Shown here: in pieces, positions 1 through 7,846 of the stretch
Numbering within the stretch: position 1 is the stretch's first letter
How the letters are laid out: the number at the start of each line of letters is the position of its first letter
Assembly (NCBI RefSeq): GCF_014638275.1
Contig: NZ_BMFJ01000003.1
Location: 124,001 to 188,000, forward strand
DNA length: 64,000 nucleotides
Direction: 5' to 3'
From: Primorskyibacter flagellatus
GTDB taxonomy: Bacteria > Pseudomonadota > Alphaproteobacteria > Rhodobacterales > Rhodobacteraceae
Made by a program: the position numbers and the translations under genes
Notes under the pieces: generated by a model
Databases searched by the model: none
Seen by the model: the letters and a program-made list of their open reading frames with translations, nothing else
Told to the model about the DNA's origin: nothing

Positions 1-2
1 AA

Positions 3-584
3 GGCAAGTTCACGCTGCAGGTTCTGGGCGCTGCGGCCGAGTTCGAGCGCGCCCTGATCCGGGAACGCACGAAGGCCGGCCTCGCCAGTGCCCGAACAAA
101 GGGCCGCGTGGGCGGAAACCCTGGGCTCCGGGCCAAAGACCCAGCCGCTCTTCGCAAGGTCCGGCTGGCCCGACAGGACGGCTACATGGAGCGGTTGAAC
201 CAGACGGCGCAGGACTGGGTGCCCCACGTGCGCCGCTTGCGCCCCGAAATGGCTTGGGAGGACGTGCTGCGCGTCGTTAACGGCCCCCTGCCCCACGACC
301 GACACTGGACGCAAAGCCGCCTGCTGCGCGCCGTCAACGCCTATGTCCGGGACGGCTTCCTGCCTGCCGAGGTGCTAACCCGCGCCGGGCGCCGCGAAAC
401 GGACGACCGCCTGCCCGCAATCGTCGCGGCCATCAAGGGCGCGGATCCCGACATCACGCTTCAGGCGATCTGCAGCCGCCTGGAGGCGATGCGCGAACGC
501 ACGCCCCGTGGGAGGACAAGCTGGCAGCCGTCTTCGGTGAAGATGCTGCTGGAACGAGCTGAAAGGTTGGGTCTGCTGGATTGA
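3..584 (+). CDS. Serine recombinase (resolvase/invertase family), C-terminal part
   Basis: The frame is open from the window edge, so the 5' end and the catalytic serine lie outside. The first codons read GKFTLQVLGAAAEFER, followed by RERTKAGLASARTKGR. This is the conserved end of the resolvase catalytic domain and the start of the E-helix region. After it come about 150 residues rich in Arg and Leu, presumably a DNA-binding C-terminal region. The protein probably catalyses site-specific recombination or resolution. It precedes repABC, a place where resolvases often help resolve plasmid multimers, but that role here is inferred. Confidence 0.8.
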   Translation, partial: GKFTLQVLGAAAEFERALIRERTKAGLASARTKGRVGGNPGLRAKDPAALRKVRLARQDGYMERLNQTAQDWVPHVRRLRPEMAWEDVLRVVNGPLPHDRHWTQSRLLRAVNAYVRDGFLPAEVLTRAGRRETDDRLPAIVAAIKGADPDITLQAICSRLEAMRERTPRGRTSWQPSSVKMLLERAERLGLLD

Positions 585-727
585 ATTCAGCGGCCTCGGC
601 TCTTGTGCCTGCTGCGATCAGCCACACTAAATCTAGAAAGAGCTTGCGCGAATCTCATCGCTCGGGCAATAGTCTCGAAAAATACCGCGCAATCACATAA
701 AAAACGCGCCCACGGATCGAGGCATAC

Positions 728-1921
728 ATGAGCGAAGCTGAGCAGGACCTAGACATTGCCATCGGGCAGTACGCAGAGCTTCTCGCGTCGAACCTTCATG
801 CGCAACGTGCCGCCCACTTTCCCCCAGACGCCAAAAAGGTCATGCGCACCTTGACCAGCGGTGAAGCCGCAGAGTTGCTTGGCGTTGATCATACCTACCT
901 TCGCAAGCTTCATCGAGAAGGAAAGATCGCTGACGTCGAAACCACCGCTGGCAGCCACAGGCGATATACCCTCGATGATATCTGGGAGATTCGCCATGCC
1001 CTTGAGAAAAACGCGAAGAAGCCTGGAACCTACGTTCCGGGTCGCCGTGCCGGTGACGAGCTTCAAATCGTCTCTGTTGTGAACTTCAAGGGCGGAAGCG
1101 GAAAAACGACAACATCGGCTCACCTTGCACAGCGCTTGGCTCTCAAGGGATATCGTGTCCTTGCGATCGATCTGGATCCGCAGGCATCTCTCTCTGCGCT
1201 GCATGGTATCCAGCCCGAGCTGGACCTGATGGAGGGTGGCACACTGTATGACGCGGTTCGCTACGATGAACCGGTCCCGATCTCAGATGTGATCCGCAAG
1301 ACCTACATCCGCGGTCTTGATCTTATTCCGGGCAACCTCGAACTCATGGAATTCGAGCACGAAACACCCGCCGCCATCCAGCGCGGTGGCGCCCGCGCCT
1401 TCTTCGCCCGTGTACGTGACGCGCTCGACAGTGTCGAAGCGGACTATGATGTCGTTGTCATCGACTGCCCGCCGCAACTTGGCTTCCTTACCATGTCCGC
1501 CCTCTCCGCATCCTCTGGGGTGCTTGTAACCGTTCACCCGCAGATGCTCGATCTGATGTCCATGTCGCAGTTCCTGCGCATGACCGCCGATCTGCTTGGC
1601 GTCATCCGAGATGCCGGCGCAAACCTCCGCTTCGACTGGCTGCGTTTTTTGCCAACCCGATACAAGGTGGGCGACGCCCCACAGACCGAGGTGATTGCCT
1701 TCATCCGGGGTCTGTTCGGCAGGTCAGTCCTGACCAACCACATGGTCGAGTCGACGGCTATCTCTGATGCAGGGCTGACGAAGCAGACGCTCTACGAGGC
1801 TGACAAGAAGGACTTCACGCGCCAGACTTTTGATCGCGCGATCGAGTCCATGAACGCCGTAAACGACGAGATCGCTGCGATCATCCAGAACACGTGGGGA
1901 CGCAATGGCAAGAAAGCCTAA
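728..1921 (+). CDS. repA: RepA, ParA-type partitioning ATPase of a repABC replicon
   Basis: This 397-residue protein has the normal length for RepA. Residues about 40-90 form a MerR-like helix-turn-helix typical of RepA proteins, which bind the operator upstream of their own operon. The deviant Walker A motif KGGSGKTT lies at 121-128 and a Walker B-like VVVIDCPP at about 242-249. It acts with RepB and parS to segregate the plasmid and represses repABC transcription. Its last 17 bases overlap repB in another frame, so translation is probably coupled. Confidence 0.95.
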   Translation: MSEAEQDLDIAIGQYAELLASNLHAQRAAHFPPDAKKVMRTLTSGEAAELLGVDHTYLRKLHREGKIADVETTAGSHRRYTLDDIWEIRHALEKNAKKPGTYVPGRRAGDELQIVSVVNFKGGSGKTTTSAHLAQRLALKGYRVLAIDLDPQASLSALHGIQPELDLMEGGTLYDAVRYDEPVPISDVIRKTYIRGLDLIPGNLELMEFEHETPAAIQRGGARAFFARVRDALDSVEADYDVVVIDCPPQLGFLTMSALSASSGVLVTVHPQMLDLMSMSQFLRMTADLLGVIRDAGANLRFDWLRFLPTRYKVGDAPQTEVIAFIRGLFGRSVLTNHMVESTAISDAGLTKQTLYEADKKDFTRQTFDRAIESMNAVNDEIAAIIQNTWGRNGKKA

Positions 1922-2837
1922 ATTGGGTCTGCCCCTGCAGACACTTCGCAATGCTCCCGACGCTCTTGAGGGGCGCCGGCTACGCGGTGGTGTGTTTGAA
2001 ATTGATCCTGGCCATATCGAGACAGCTGGACGGCTAGACGACCGTCTGCAAATTGAGATCGAGGGTCTCAAGGCGTCGATCTCTAAAAATGGTCAGCGAG
2101 TTCCGATTCTTGTCCGTCCGCTTGAAGATGACCGATACAGCCTGATCTATGGCCGTCGTCGGCTGGAAGCTTGCAGAGAACTTGGCATCAAGGTCCGCGC
2201 CATCGTCACCGAGATGGAGGGTGACCAGGCCCTTCGCGATCAGCTTTTGGAGAACCAGGAGCGGCGTGATCTAAGCTTCATTGAACGTGCGCTCGTGGCC
2301 TCCGCCTTGCTCGAAGGTGATCATCTGAGCCCTTCTGAACGGACCAACAAAGGTGTCGCCGAGGTTCTCAATCTGACCGAGGCCGGGGTGTCTCAGTTGT
2401 TGAGCGTGGTCCGTACCGTTGGAGAAGAACTGGTACTGGCCATCGGTGCCGCGCCAGGTATCGGGCGGCCACGATGGGAAGAGCTGAAGAAGCTGATCGG
2501 AACTTCAGAGGCTGATCGCGAACTGCTCGCTGCCTTGGCCAGTGAGGCAAAGAGCGCATTCCCTGGCGGCATTGATGAGAAGTCCGATCAGGCATTTTTG
2601 GCGGCCCTGTCCGCAGCCGGAAAGCCCGATAACTCCGAATCCGCACCTCGCCCGCGTGGGCGACCCGCCACGGTCATTCCGGGCGTTGGGGCGGCGACAG
2701 TTACGACTGGACGTCGTGGCAAACAACTCAAACTCGAGCTGAAGGCCGAGGACAGCGATTTTGTCAGCTGGTTGGAAGGCAATGCCCCACAGCTGCTTAC
2801 CGAGCTTCACGAGCGCTGGAAGCGTTCGGAAGACTGA
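1905..2837 (+). CDS. repB: RepB, ParB-type centromere-binding protein
   Basis: This 310-residue protein starts at ATG inside the end of repA. The N-terminal ParB domain shows ISKNGQRVPILVRPL, the YGRRRLEAC segment and LLENQERRDLSFIERA, the usual nucleotide-binding patches of ParB/RepB proteins. A helix-turn-helix region follows at about residues 140-180. It binds parS palindromes and works with RepA in partitioning. Two candidate parS sites lie directly after repC. The family call is very secure. Confidence 0.95.
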   Translation: MARKPKLGLPLQTLRNAPDALEGRRLRGGVFEIDPGHIETAGRLDDRLQIEIEGLKASISKNGQRVPILVRPLEDDRYSLIYGRRRLEACRELGIKVRAIVTEMEGDQALRDQLLENQERRDLSFIERALVASALLEGDHLSPSERTNKGVAEVLNLTEAGVSQLLSVVRTVGEELVLAIGAAPGIGRPRWEELKKLIGTSEADRELLAALASEAKSAFPGGIDEKSDQAFLAALSAAGKPDNSESAPRPRGRPATVIPGVGAATVTTGRRGKQLKLELKAEDSDFVSWLEGNAPQLLTELHERWKRSED

Positions 2838-2873
2838 GGAAGAGCAACAAACAAAAAGGAGGCACGATACAGG

Positions 2874-2965
2874 CAAAAAAGAAAAAGGCCCCGAGAAGCT
2901 AACTTCACGAGACCTTTCTTAGGTTTCGCACGGGACCAGCCCGCTACAAAACTTCAGTTTTCGCA
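2874..2965 (-). ncRNA. incA: IncA-type counter-transcribed RNA controlling repC
   Basis: repABC operons encode a small antisense RNA between repB and repC. On the minus strand here there is a plausible promoter: TTGCGG (plus 2995-3000), a 17-base spacer and TACATT (plus 2972-2977). Downstream is a hairpin with arms at 2903-2914 and 2887-2898, closed by several G-U pairs and one mismatch. It is followed by a long T-run (2886-2874), so it looks like a Rho-independent terminator. The predicted RNA is about 90 nt. The start point is estimated from promoter spacing. Confidence 0.75.
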
Positions 2966-2993
2966 CCTCTGAATGTAGCGTTCTGGCCCCTAT

Positions 2994-3019
2994 CCCGCAA
3001 GCGCAAAGCGATTCGCGGG
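2994..3019 (+). promoter_or_regulatory. repC leader hairpin (attenuator-like)
   Basis: CCCGC at 2994-2998 pairs with GCGGG at 3015-3019, and an inner CGC/GCG pair closes the loop. Short hairpins at this position fold in the repC leader and, with the antisense RNA, control repC expression. The hairpin also overlaps the -35 of the antisense promoter. Confidence 0.55.
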
Positions 3020-3051
3020 CCCAGTAAAATTTTGCCTTCGTGAATGACATC

Positions 3052-4263
3052 ATGGAGTACACACCGATTTCACCGTTTATGCGGTCGATCTCGCACGCTC
3101 ATCTGCGTGTGGTCGAGCAGCCCGAGGCGTCTGTTCCGGGCAAGCCCGTCAACAAGTGGGAGCTCCTCCGCGAGCTGTCCAAGGCCCAGGCCGCCTTTGG
3201 GATTTCCGAGCGCGATCTGACCGTTCTTCAGGGGCTTCTCAGCTTCTTTCCAGACGACAAGCTTGGCGGGAACGCTGAAATGGTCGTCTTCCCGTCCAAC
3301 AAGGCCATTTGCGAGCGGCTGAACGGTATGCCCTGCTCGACGATGCGGCGCCACCTCGCGCGTTTGGTAGAAGCTGGCTTGCTTGTGCGGCGCGACAGCC
3401 CCAACGGCAAACGTTACGTCCGCAAGCATGGCGAAGAACGCGTGGCCTTCGGCTTCGATCTCTCCCCGCTTTACTGCCGGGCAGAAGAGGTCGCGCGAGC
3501 CGCAGAGGCCGTGCGTGAGGCTGAGGAGCGTGTCAGGCGTCTGAGAGAGGTTGTGAGCCTCATGCGGCGCGATCTCGCAGCCTTGGCGGAGTTTGGTGAA
3601 GAAGTTCAGCCTGGGCTTGGGCTCTGGGATCAGCTTCGCGATACGGCCGTCCTCACGGCCCGGGCCCTTCGCCGCAAGCTTCCACTCGAGGATCTCGCAG
3701 CCCGTCGCGCGAACCTAGAAGCTCTTCTTGACCAGGCACGCGACGCTATTGATGGCCCTGAAACAGAAGAAATGAACACCAGTGATGCCCGTTTCGAGCG
3801 TCACCATCATAATTCAAATAAAGAATCTATAGATCTTGAACCTGCCTTAGAAAAAGGCGGGGCGGCGGCCGATGTTCCAGAGAAGGATAACGATGAGCCT
3901 TTGGCTGACGTTGAAGGGCCGGACACACAGCGGGTGCCCAGGATCCCACTTCATCTGGTGATTGCGGCCTGTCCTTCGCTCAAAACTTTCTACCAAGGGG
4001 ATGTTCGGCACTGGCACCAACTTTTCGACGCTGCCTGCCATGTGCGGCCAGCAATGGGCATCAGTGCGTCCGCCTGGGAAGAAGCGCAGCGGTTCATGGG
4101 GCCCGAGCAGGCGTCGATCGTTGTCGTTGCCATGCTGGAACGCTTTGCCGACATCAGATCGCCGGGTGGATATCTCCGCGCGCTGACATCGAAGGCAGCG
4201 GCGGGCGAGTTCTCCTGCGGGCCGATGGTCATGGCGCTGATCGGCCGACGGAGCGCGGCTTAA
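3052..4263 (+). CDS. repC: RepC, plasmid replication initiator
   Basis: The protein belongs to the RepC initiator family found only in repABC replicons. The N-terminal half has a winged-helix appearance (SNKAICERLNGMPCSTMRRH followed by LARLVEAGLLVRRDSPNGKR). A coiled, Arg/Glu-rich stretch and a variable acidic linker follow, then the C-terminal domain. In this family the replication origin lies within repC. The ATG at 3052 (MEYTPISPF) matches the usual RepC start; a GTG at 3040 would add four residues. No clear ribosome binding site is visible. The stop codon lies inside the first parS-like palindrome. Confidence 0.95.
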   Translation: MEYTPISPFMRSISHAHLRVVEQPEASVPGKPVNKWELLRELSKAQAAFGISERDLTVLQGLLSFFPDDKLGGNAEMVVFPSNKAICERLNGMPCSTMRRHLARLVEAGLLVRRDSPNGKRYVRKHGEERVAFGFDLSPLYCRAEEVARAAEAVREAEERVRRLREVVSLMRRDLAALAEFGEEVQPGLGLWDQLRDTAVLTARALRRKLPLEDLAARRANLEALLDQARDAIDGPETEEMNTSDARFERHHHNSNKESIDLEPALEKGGAAADVPEKDNDEPLADVEGPDTQRVPRIPLHLVIAACPSLKTFYQGDVRHWHQLFDAACHVRPAMGISASAWEEAQRFMGPEQASIVVVAMLERFADIRSPGGYLRALTSKAAAGEFSCGPMVMALIGRRSAA

Positions 4264-4275
4264 CAGCTGTTAAGT
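4258..4275. promoter_or_regulatory. parS-like palindrome 1
   Basis: GCTTAACAGCTGTTAAGT contains the perfect 14-bp palindrome TTAACAGCTGTTAA and differs at one outer base from the second copy. RepB proteins of repABC plasmids bind palindromes of the form GTTNNNNGCNNNNAAC. This site keeps the TT-N4-GC-N4-AA core, with C and G swapped at the outer position. It overlaps the repC stop codon. Confidence 0.8.
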
Positions 4276-4304
4276 GTCCGGTGAAAGTGGGCCGCTCTGA
4301 TGTG

Positions 4305-4322
4305 ACTTAACAGCTGTTAAGT
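4305..4322. promoter_or_regulatory. parS-like palindrome 2
   Basis: ACTTAACAGCTGTTAAGT is a perfect 18-bp palindrome 29 bp after the first copy. The tandem arrangement directly downstream of repC fits a RepB-bound centromere. Confidence 0.8.
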
Positions 4323-5080
4323 CTGGTCTGACCGCCAAGTACTTTTTAGCAGATCAAGGACTTGAGGTTGTTGGACACCGGTGAGACAGATTGGGAAAAT
4401 GGGTGTCGGCGGCTGTCGTGGAGAACATCTGATGATCAAGGCGGCTCAGAAAGCCACCCTGTTCCAATCGTGGGACAACCCCTTTGACAAGCGTGTGCAG
4501 AGCCAGCCCAACGTCTGGCGCATCAAAGTCGGAACATCGCTGGAAGGATGGTCTGGAGATATCGTACACTGGGGTCCACTGCAGGGCTTAAGCTTGTTGA
4601 ATACCTCGATCAATTCGCGCGAACGGCGCTGTGTCTTGTCTGAGCTCATACGCGCCGCCCGTTGCAGTGCGTCCTGACAACGCCCAACTGTCATAGCGAT
4701 CCGCGGACACGTGCGCAGCGGTGTCGTGATTTTGCTTGGTTCGAACTGGCCGGCCTATGCGAAGTTCTTGATGTGCCTGAGGACGCAAGCCTCGCAAAAT
4801 CCATGATATCATATAAGCCATTGATAATAATATGAAACAAACGAATGTATTGGCTACATTCACCGATATTACTTGCCGATCCGGGGGGGCGATCCGGACA
4901 TGCTGGATAGGATCGCAGTTATTGGCGGATATGTCGGGGTTTCCGGTCTGTTTCTGCTTACTGCCCGCAGAAAGTGAAAGTGTCCTTCGGGTTTTGTGAC
5001 TGACGGATGAGGGCCCTTGGGGTCCCTCGGATGGGTCCGGGCCGGGTTCCAGTCTGCCGTTTCTGATGAAGGGCATTCCC
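4323..5080. other. Long intergenic region after repC
   Basis: No gene is recognised here. A 98-codon open frame (4381-4677, plus) starts with GTG, has no ribosome binding site and matches no family I know. The stretch 4795-4860 is unusually A/T-rich. A short leader (5040-5080) precedes the next gene. Confidence 0.5.
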
Positions 5081-5551
5081 ATGCAAACAGGTGTCTTGCG
5101 CGTGTTGCGCGCAACCGCTGCCTCCTGGTGGCGGCTTAGAGAACTGCGCCGAACCGGCGAGACGGAGCTGGCCCGGCGGCTCGAGCGGAAAGCCGTTCTC
5201 CGCGATCTCGGCTATCTCAGGCAGGCTGCGACTCTGCCAAACGCGCACGTGATCTGCGGGGAGGGTGGGACGTTCCTCCATCTCGGCTGGACCACCGTGT
5301 CGACCTTTGCGCCGATCGAGCGCTTTCCCTTGGCCGCACTTGCGGTCGCACGAGGAACCCCGTTCATCGATATCCGACACGACACGGATGTCATCGCCTT
5401 CGCGAACCTGCCGTGCGTGACGCGTGACGGATCGGTCGACCCTGGCCATTCGGGTGCCGGCAAGTCTGTCTCGCTGAGCACCTACATCGACATGGTCGAA
5501 AAGCTCGGTGCGAGGATTCTCAATGATCCGCGACCCCGTCGGTCAATCTGA
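5081..5551 (+). CDS. Hypothetical protein, plasmid backbone
   Basis: I do not recognise this 156-residue protein. An Arg/Leu-rich N-terminal helix (TAASWWRLRELRRTGETELA) is followed by a compact region. ICGEGGTFLHLGWTTVSTF and FIDIRHDTDVIAFANL suggest beta strands. The start at 5081 is preferred over 5066 because GAAGGG lies seven bases before it. It precedes the interrupted ardC by about 40 bp and may share its transcript. Confidence 0.6.
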   Translation: MQTGVLRVLRATAASWWRLRELRRTGETELARRLERKAVLRDLGYLRQAATLPNAHVICGEGGTFLHLGWTTVSTFAPIERFPLAALAVARGTPFIDIRHDTDVIAFANLPCVTRDGSVDPGHSGAGKSVSLSTYIDMVEKLGARILNDPRPRRSI

Positions 5552-5590
5552 TCCCCAAACTTCTCACCCACACACGAAAGGAGGCCAGAC

Positions 5591-6322
5591 ATGGCCCGAT
5601 CCCGCACGCCCAAATTTGATGCCTCCGAGGTCATCACGAACGAAATCATCCGCATCATCGAGCGCGGCGTCCTGCCATGGCGCAAGCCCTGGACGGCAGG
5701 CGGCAGCTCGCGCCCCCTGCGCGTAGGCGGTGAACCCTACCAGGGGGTCAACAACTTCCTGCTGACCATGCGCACCGTAATGGCGGGCCACAGCTCGCCT
5801 TTCTGGATGACGCTGCCGCAGGCCAATGCCTTGGACGCAAAGGTGCGCAAGGGCGAGAAGTCCTCTGTCGTCGTCTATTACGGCCAAAGCCGGAAAGACG
5901 CGGGCGCAGATGAGCATGACCGCAGCGACGGGGATGATCACTCCGAGGAAGCCCGTATCTTCCGCTTCCAGAAATCCTACCGTGTGTTCAATGCCTGCCA
6001 GATCGAGGGTTTGCCCGACAGCTTCTACCCTGACCCGGAGCCCGCGCCCGAGCATCCGCAGTCCGAGCCCATCCCGCACATGCAGGCGTTTTTCGATGCC
6101 ATCGACATCACAACCGTCTTCACGGGCACGGAGGCGTACTATTTGCCGCCCGTGGACAAGGTTTATATGCCGTCCATCACGCGGTTTCAGGACCCGCGCA
6201 ATTTCTACGGGGTCTGGGCCCATGAGCTGGCCCATGCCACGAAAGCCCCCCATCGACTGAACCGTGATTTCGGGTTCTCGAAGTTTGGCAACACGTCCTA
6301 TGCGCGCGAGGAGATCGTCGCG
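5591..6322 (+). pseudogene. ardC: ArdC antirestriction protein, 5' part interrupted by a mobile element
   Basis: The first 244 codons encode an ArdC protein. The N-terminal ssDNA-binding domain (about 1-140) includes LPWRKPW and VRKGEKSSVVVYY. The zinc-metallopeptidase domain has HELAH at 211-215. ArdC proteins protect incoming single-stranded plasmid DNA from restriction. After SYAREEIVA the frame enters foreign DNA and stops at 6329-6331. Joining base 6322 to base 12848 restores an intact 310-residue ArdC in frame (EEIVA then ELCTVF), so the gene was split by insertion. A ribosome binding site (AAAGGAGG) precedes the ATG. Confidence 0.93.
6317..6322. repeat. Direct repeat GTCGCG flanking the element (left)
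   Basis: GTCGCG is present here and at 12842-12847, directly outside the element ends. One copy is explained by the original ardC sequence (codons for V-A in EEIVAEL). This is the expected crossover core or target duplication. Confidence 0.8.
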
Positions 6323-6336
6323 TTATCTTGACAGTC
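6323..6336 (+). repeat. Left terminal inverted repeat of the element
   Basis: TTATCTTGACAGTC matches the reverse complement of 12828-12841 (ATATCCTGACAGTC) at 12 of 14 positions. Confidence 0.8.
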
Positions 6337-6385
6337 TGCACCGCATGTCACCTTGCCGTAGGATGGGTGACAGGCGTCGACGGTA

Positions 6386-6449
6386 GGCAGTTTTCAGGCT
6401 GGCCGCCGCGCTTACCAAAGAGCTGGCGGCGGCCAGCCTGAGAACTGCC
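6386..6449. promoter_or_regulatory. Strong stem-loop near the left end of the element
   Basis: Arms 6386-6409 and 6426-6449 are 24 bases each with one mismatch (T against C), around a 16-base loop. It is the strongest hairpin in the window and lies between the element end and the first recombinase gene. It could be a recombinase-binding or accessory site, an attenuator, or a barrier to readthrough. The sequence does not say which. Confidence 0.75.
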
Positions 6450-6496
6450 GGGCCGAAGCGTGCACGGGGTGGGGGCATGGGGAGGGTTTTGCGCTG

Positions 6497-7846
6497 GTGT
6501 CGATTATTTCAGTTTGCGAGCGTCGCGAGGCCGGGGGTCTCGACGCGCATGTGCCGTTGATCCTGCGCGGCGACACGCTCTACGACCCCGATCTGGATCG
6601 CTTCTTTCTCGACCAGCCGCTATCGGGGATTCGATCACGGCATTCGCTTCGCGCCCAGGCCTATGATGTGACGGTCTGGCTTCGCTTTCTCGATGCCTGC
6701 GGCAAGACCGTATGGGCTGCGACCCGCGACGATGTCGAGGCTTATCATCGTGCGCGCCGGCGCGGCGATGCTGGTCAGCGGATCACGGCGGCAAGCTGGA
6801 ACAGGGCCGTCGCCAGCCTTGATCGCCTCTATCGCTGGGGCGAGCGGCAAGGGCTGATCGCCGATGCACCGTTCAACCGTCGTGCCGTGTGGCGACCGGC
6901 GCAGGGTGGACGTCGCGGAATGATCGCCGCGCGCAACGATGCCTATGAACGTGTTGTGAAGCGGTCGGATGTCCGGTTCGTCACGATGGACGACTACCGC
7001 ATCTTCCGCGAGGTCGGTCTACGCGGCCTCGCGCCTGACGGCAGCGAACGCCCCGGCGCGCGTGATCGGAACGGATTGCGTAACGCGCTCTTCGCTGATC
7101 TGCTCGTCACGACAGGTTTGCGACTGGAAGAAGCCTCAGGTCTGCTCGCCGGTGATCTCGCGGTCATCGTTCCGGACGGCGATGAGAACCGGCAGCTCTG
7201 GCTGCGCCTGCCGCCGCCGCTCACCAAGGGCGATCGCGGACGAAGTGTTCTGGTCCCACGCCGGCTGCTTCGTCAGATCGCGGCCTATATCGATGTCGAG
7301 CGCGCGGCAGGCGCGGCCAAATTCGTCGCGCGCGATGGCGCGGCGCGCTTTGACCGGCCGATCCATATTACCGACGCCGGTCTCGACCGCATGCGCGATG
7401 TCTGCACGCCAGAGGAACGAGGCCGTCTGATTCTGTGCAACGAGAACGGAACGCCGCGCGAGCCCGCGGCGCTATGGCTGACCGAGGTCGGACAGCCCGT
7501 TCGACCCAATTCCTGGGAGGTGATCTTCGCCCGCGCCTGCAAGCGCTGTAGAGACTATGGTTTCTCGTTGTCGATCAGCCCACACCAGCTGCGCCACACC
7601 TTCGCGGTCCATATGCTCGCTTTGCTGATCCAGGAGCGTCTGCGCGAAGCCGCATTGCCGGCGGGGCCGATGGAGAGCTACCGGCTGATCCTGGGCGACC
7701 CGCTGCAGCAGGTGCAACGCCTGCTCGGCCACGCGAGTCTCGCCACCACCTATATCTATCTCGACCATATCGCGACCCGCGCCGATACGGTGGATTCGGC
7801 GGTCGAGGAGTTGCTGGCACTGCTGCCGGGACCGCAGGGCGCATGA
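6497..7846 (+). CDS. Tyrosine recombinase A of the element
   Basis: This 449-residue integrase-family recombinase has a complete-looking active site: Arg I in TTGLRLEEASGL (R209), HQLRH (H363 and R366), GHASLATTYIY with H412, and the likely nucleophile Y421. The N-terminal core-binding domain spans roughly 45-135. The protein should cut and join the element ends through a 3'-phosphotyrosine. It starts at GTG 6497 with GGAGGG upstream. Its stop overlaps the next start as ATGA, so the three recombinases form one coupled operon. Confidence 0.92.
   Translation: MSIISVCERREAGGLDAHVPLILRGDTLYDPDLDRFFLDQPLSGIRSRHSLRAQAYDVTVWLRFLDACGKTVWAATRDDVEAYHRARRRGDAGQRITAASWNRAVASLDRLYRWGERQGLIADAPFNRRAVWRPAQGGRRGMIAARNDAYERVVKRSDVRFVTMDDYRIFREVGLRGLAPDGSERPGARDRNGLRNALFADLLVTTGLRLEEASGLLAGDLAVIVPDGDENRQLWLRLPPPLTKGDRGRSVLVPRRLLRQIAAYIDVERAAGAAKFVARDGAARFDRPIHITDAGLDRMRDVCTPEERGRLILCNENGTPREPAALWLTEVGQPVRPNSWEVIFARACKRCRDYGFSLSISPHQLRHTFAVHMLALLIQERLREAALPAGPMESYRLILGDPLQQVQRLLGHASLATTYIYLDHIATRADTVDSAVEELLALLPGPQGA

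Noticed and set aside
4381..4677. 98-codon frame after repC
   Set aside because: GTG start without a ribosome binding site, no recognised family; a transposase remnant was considered but no DDE or other motif is visible.
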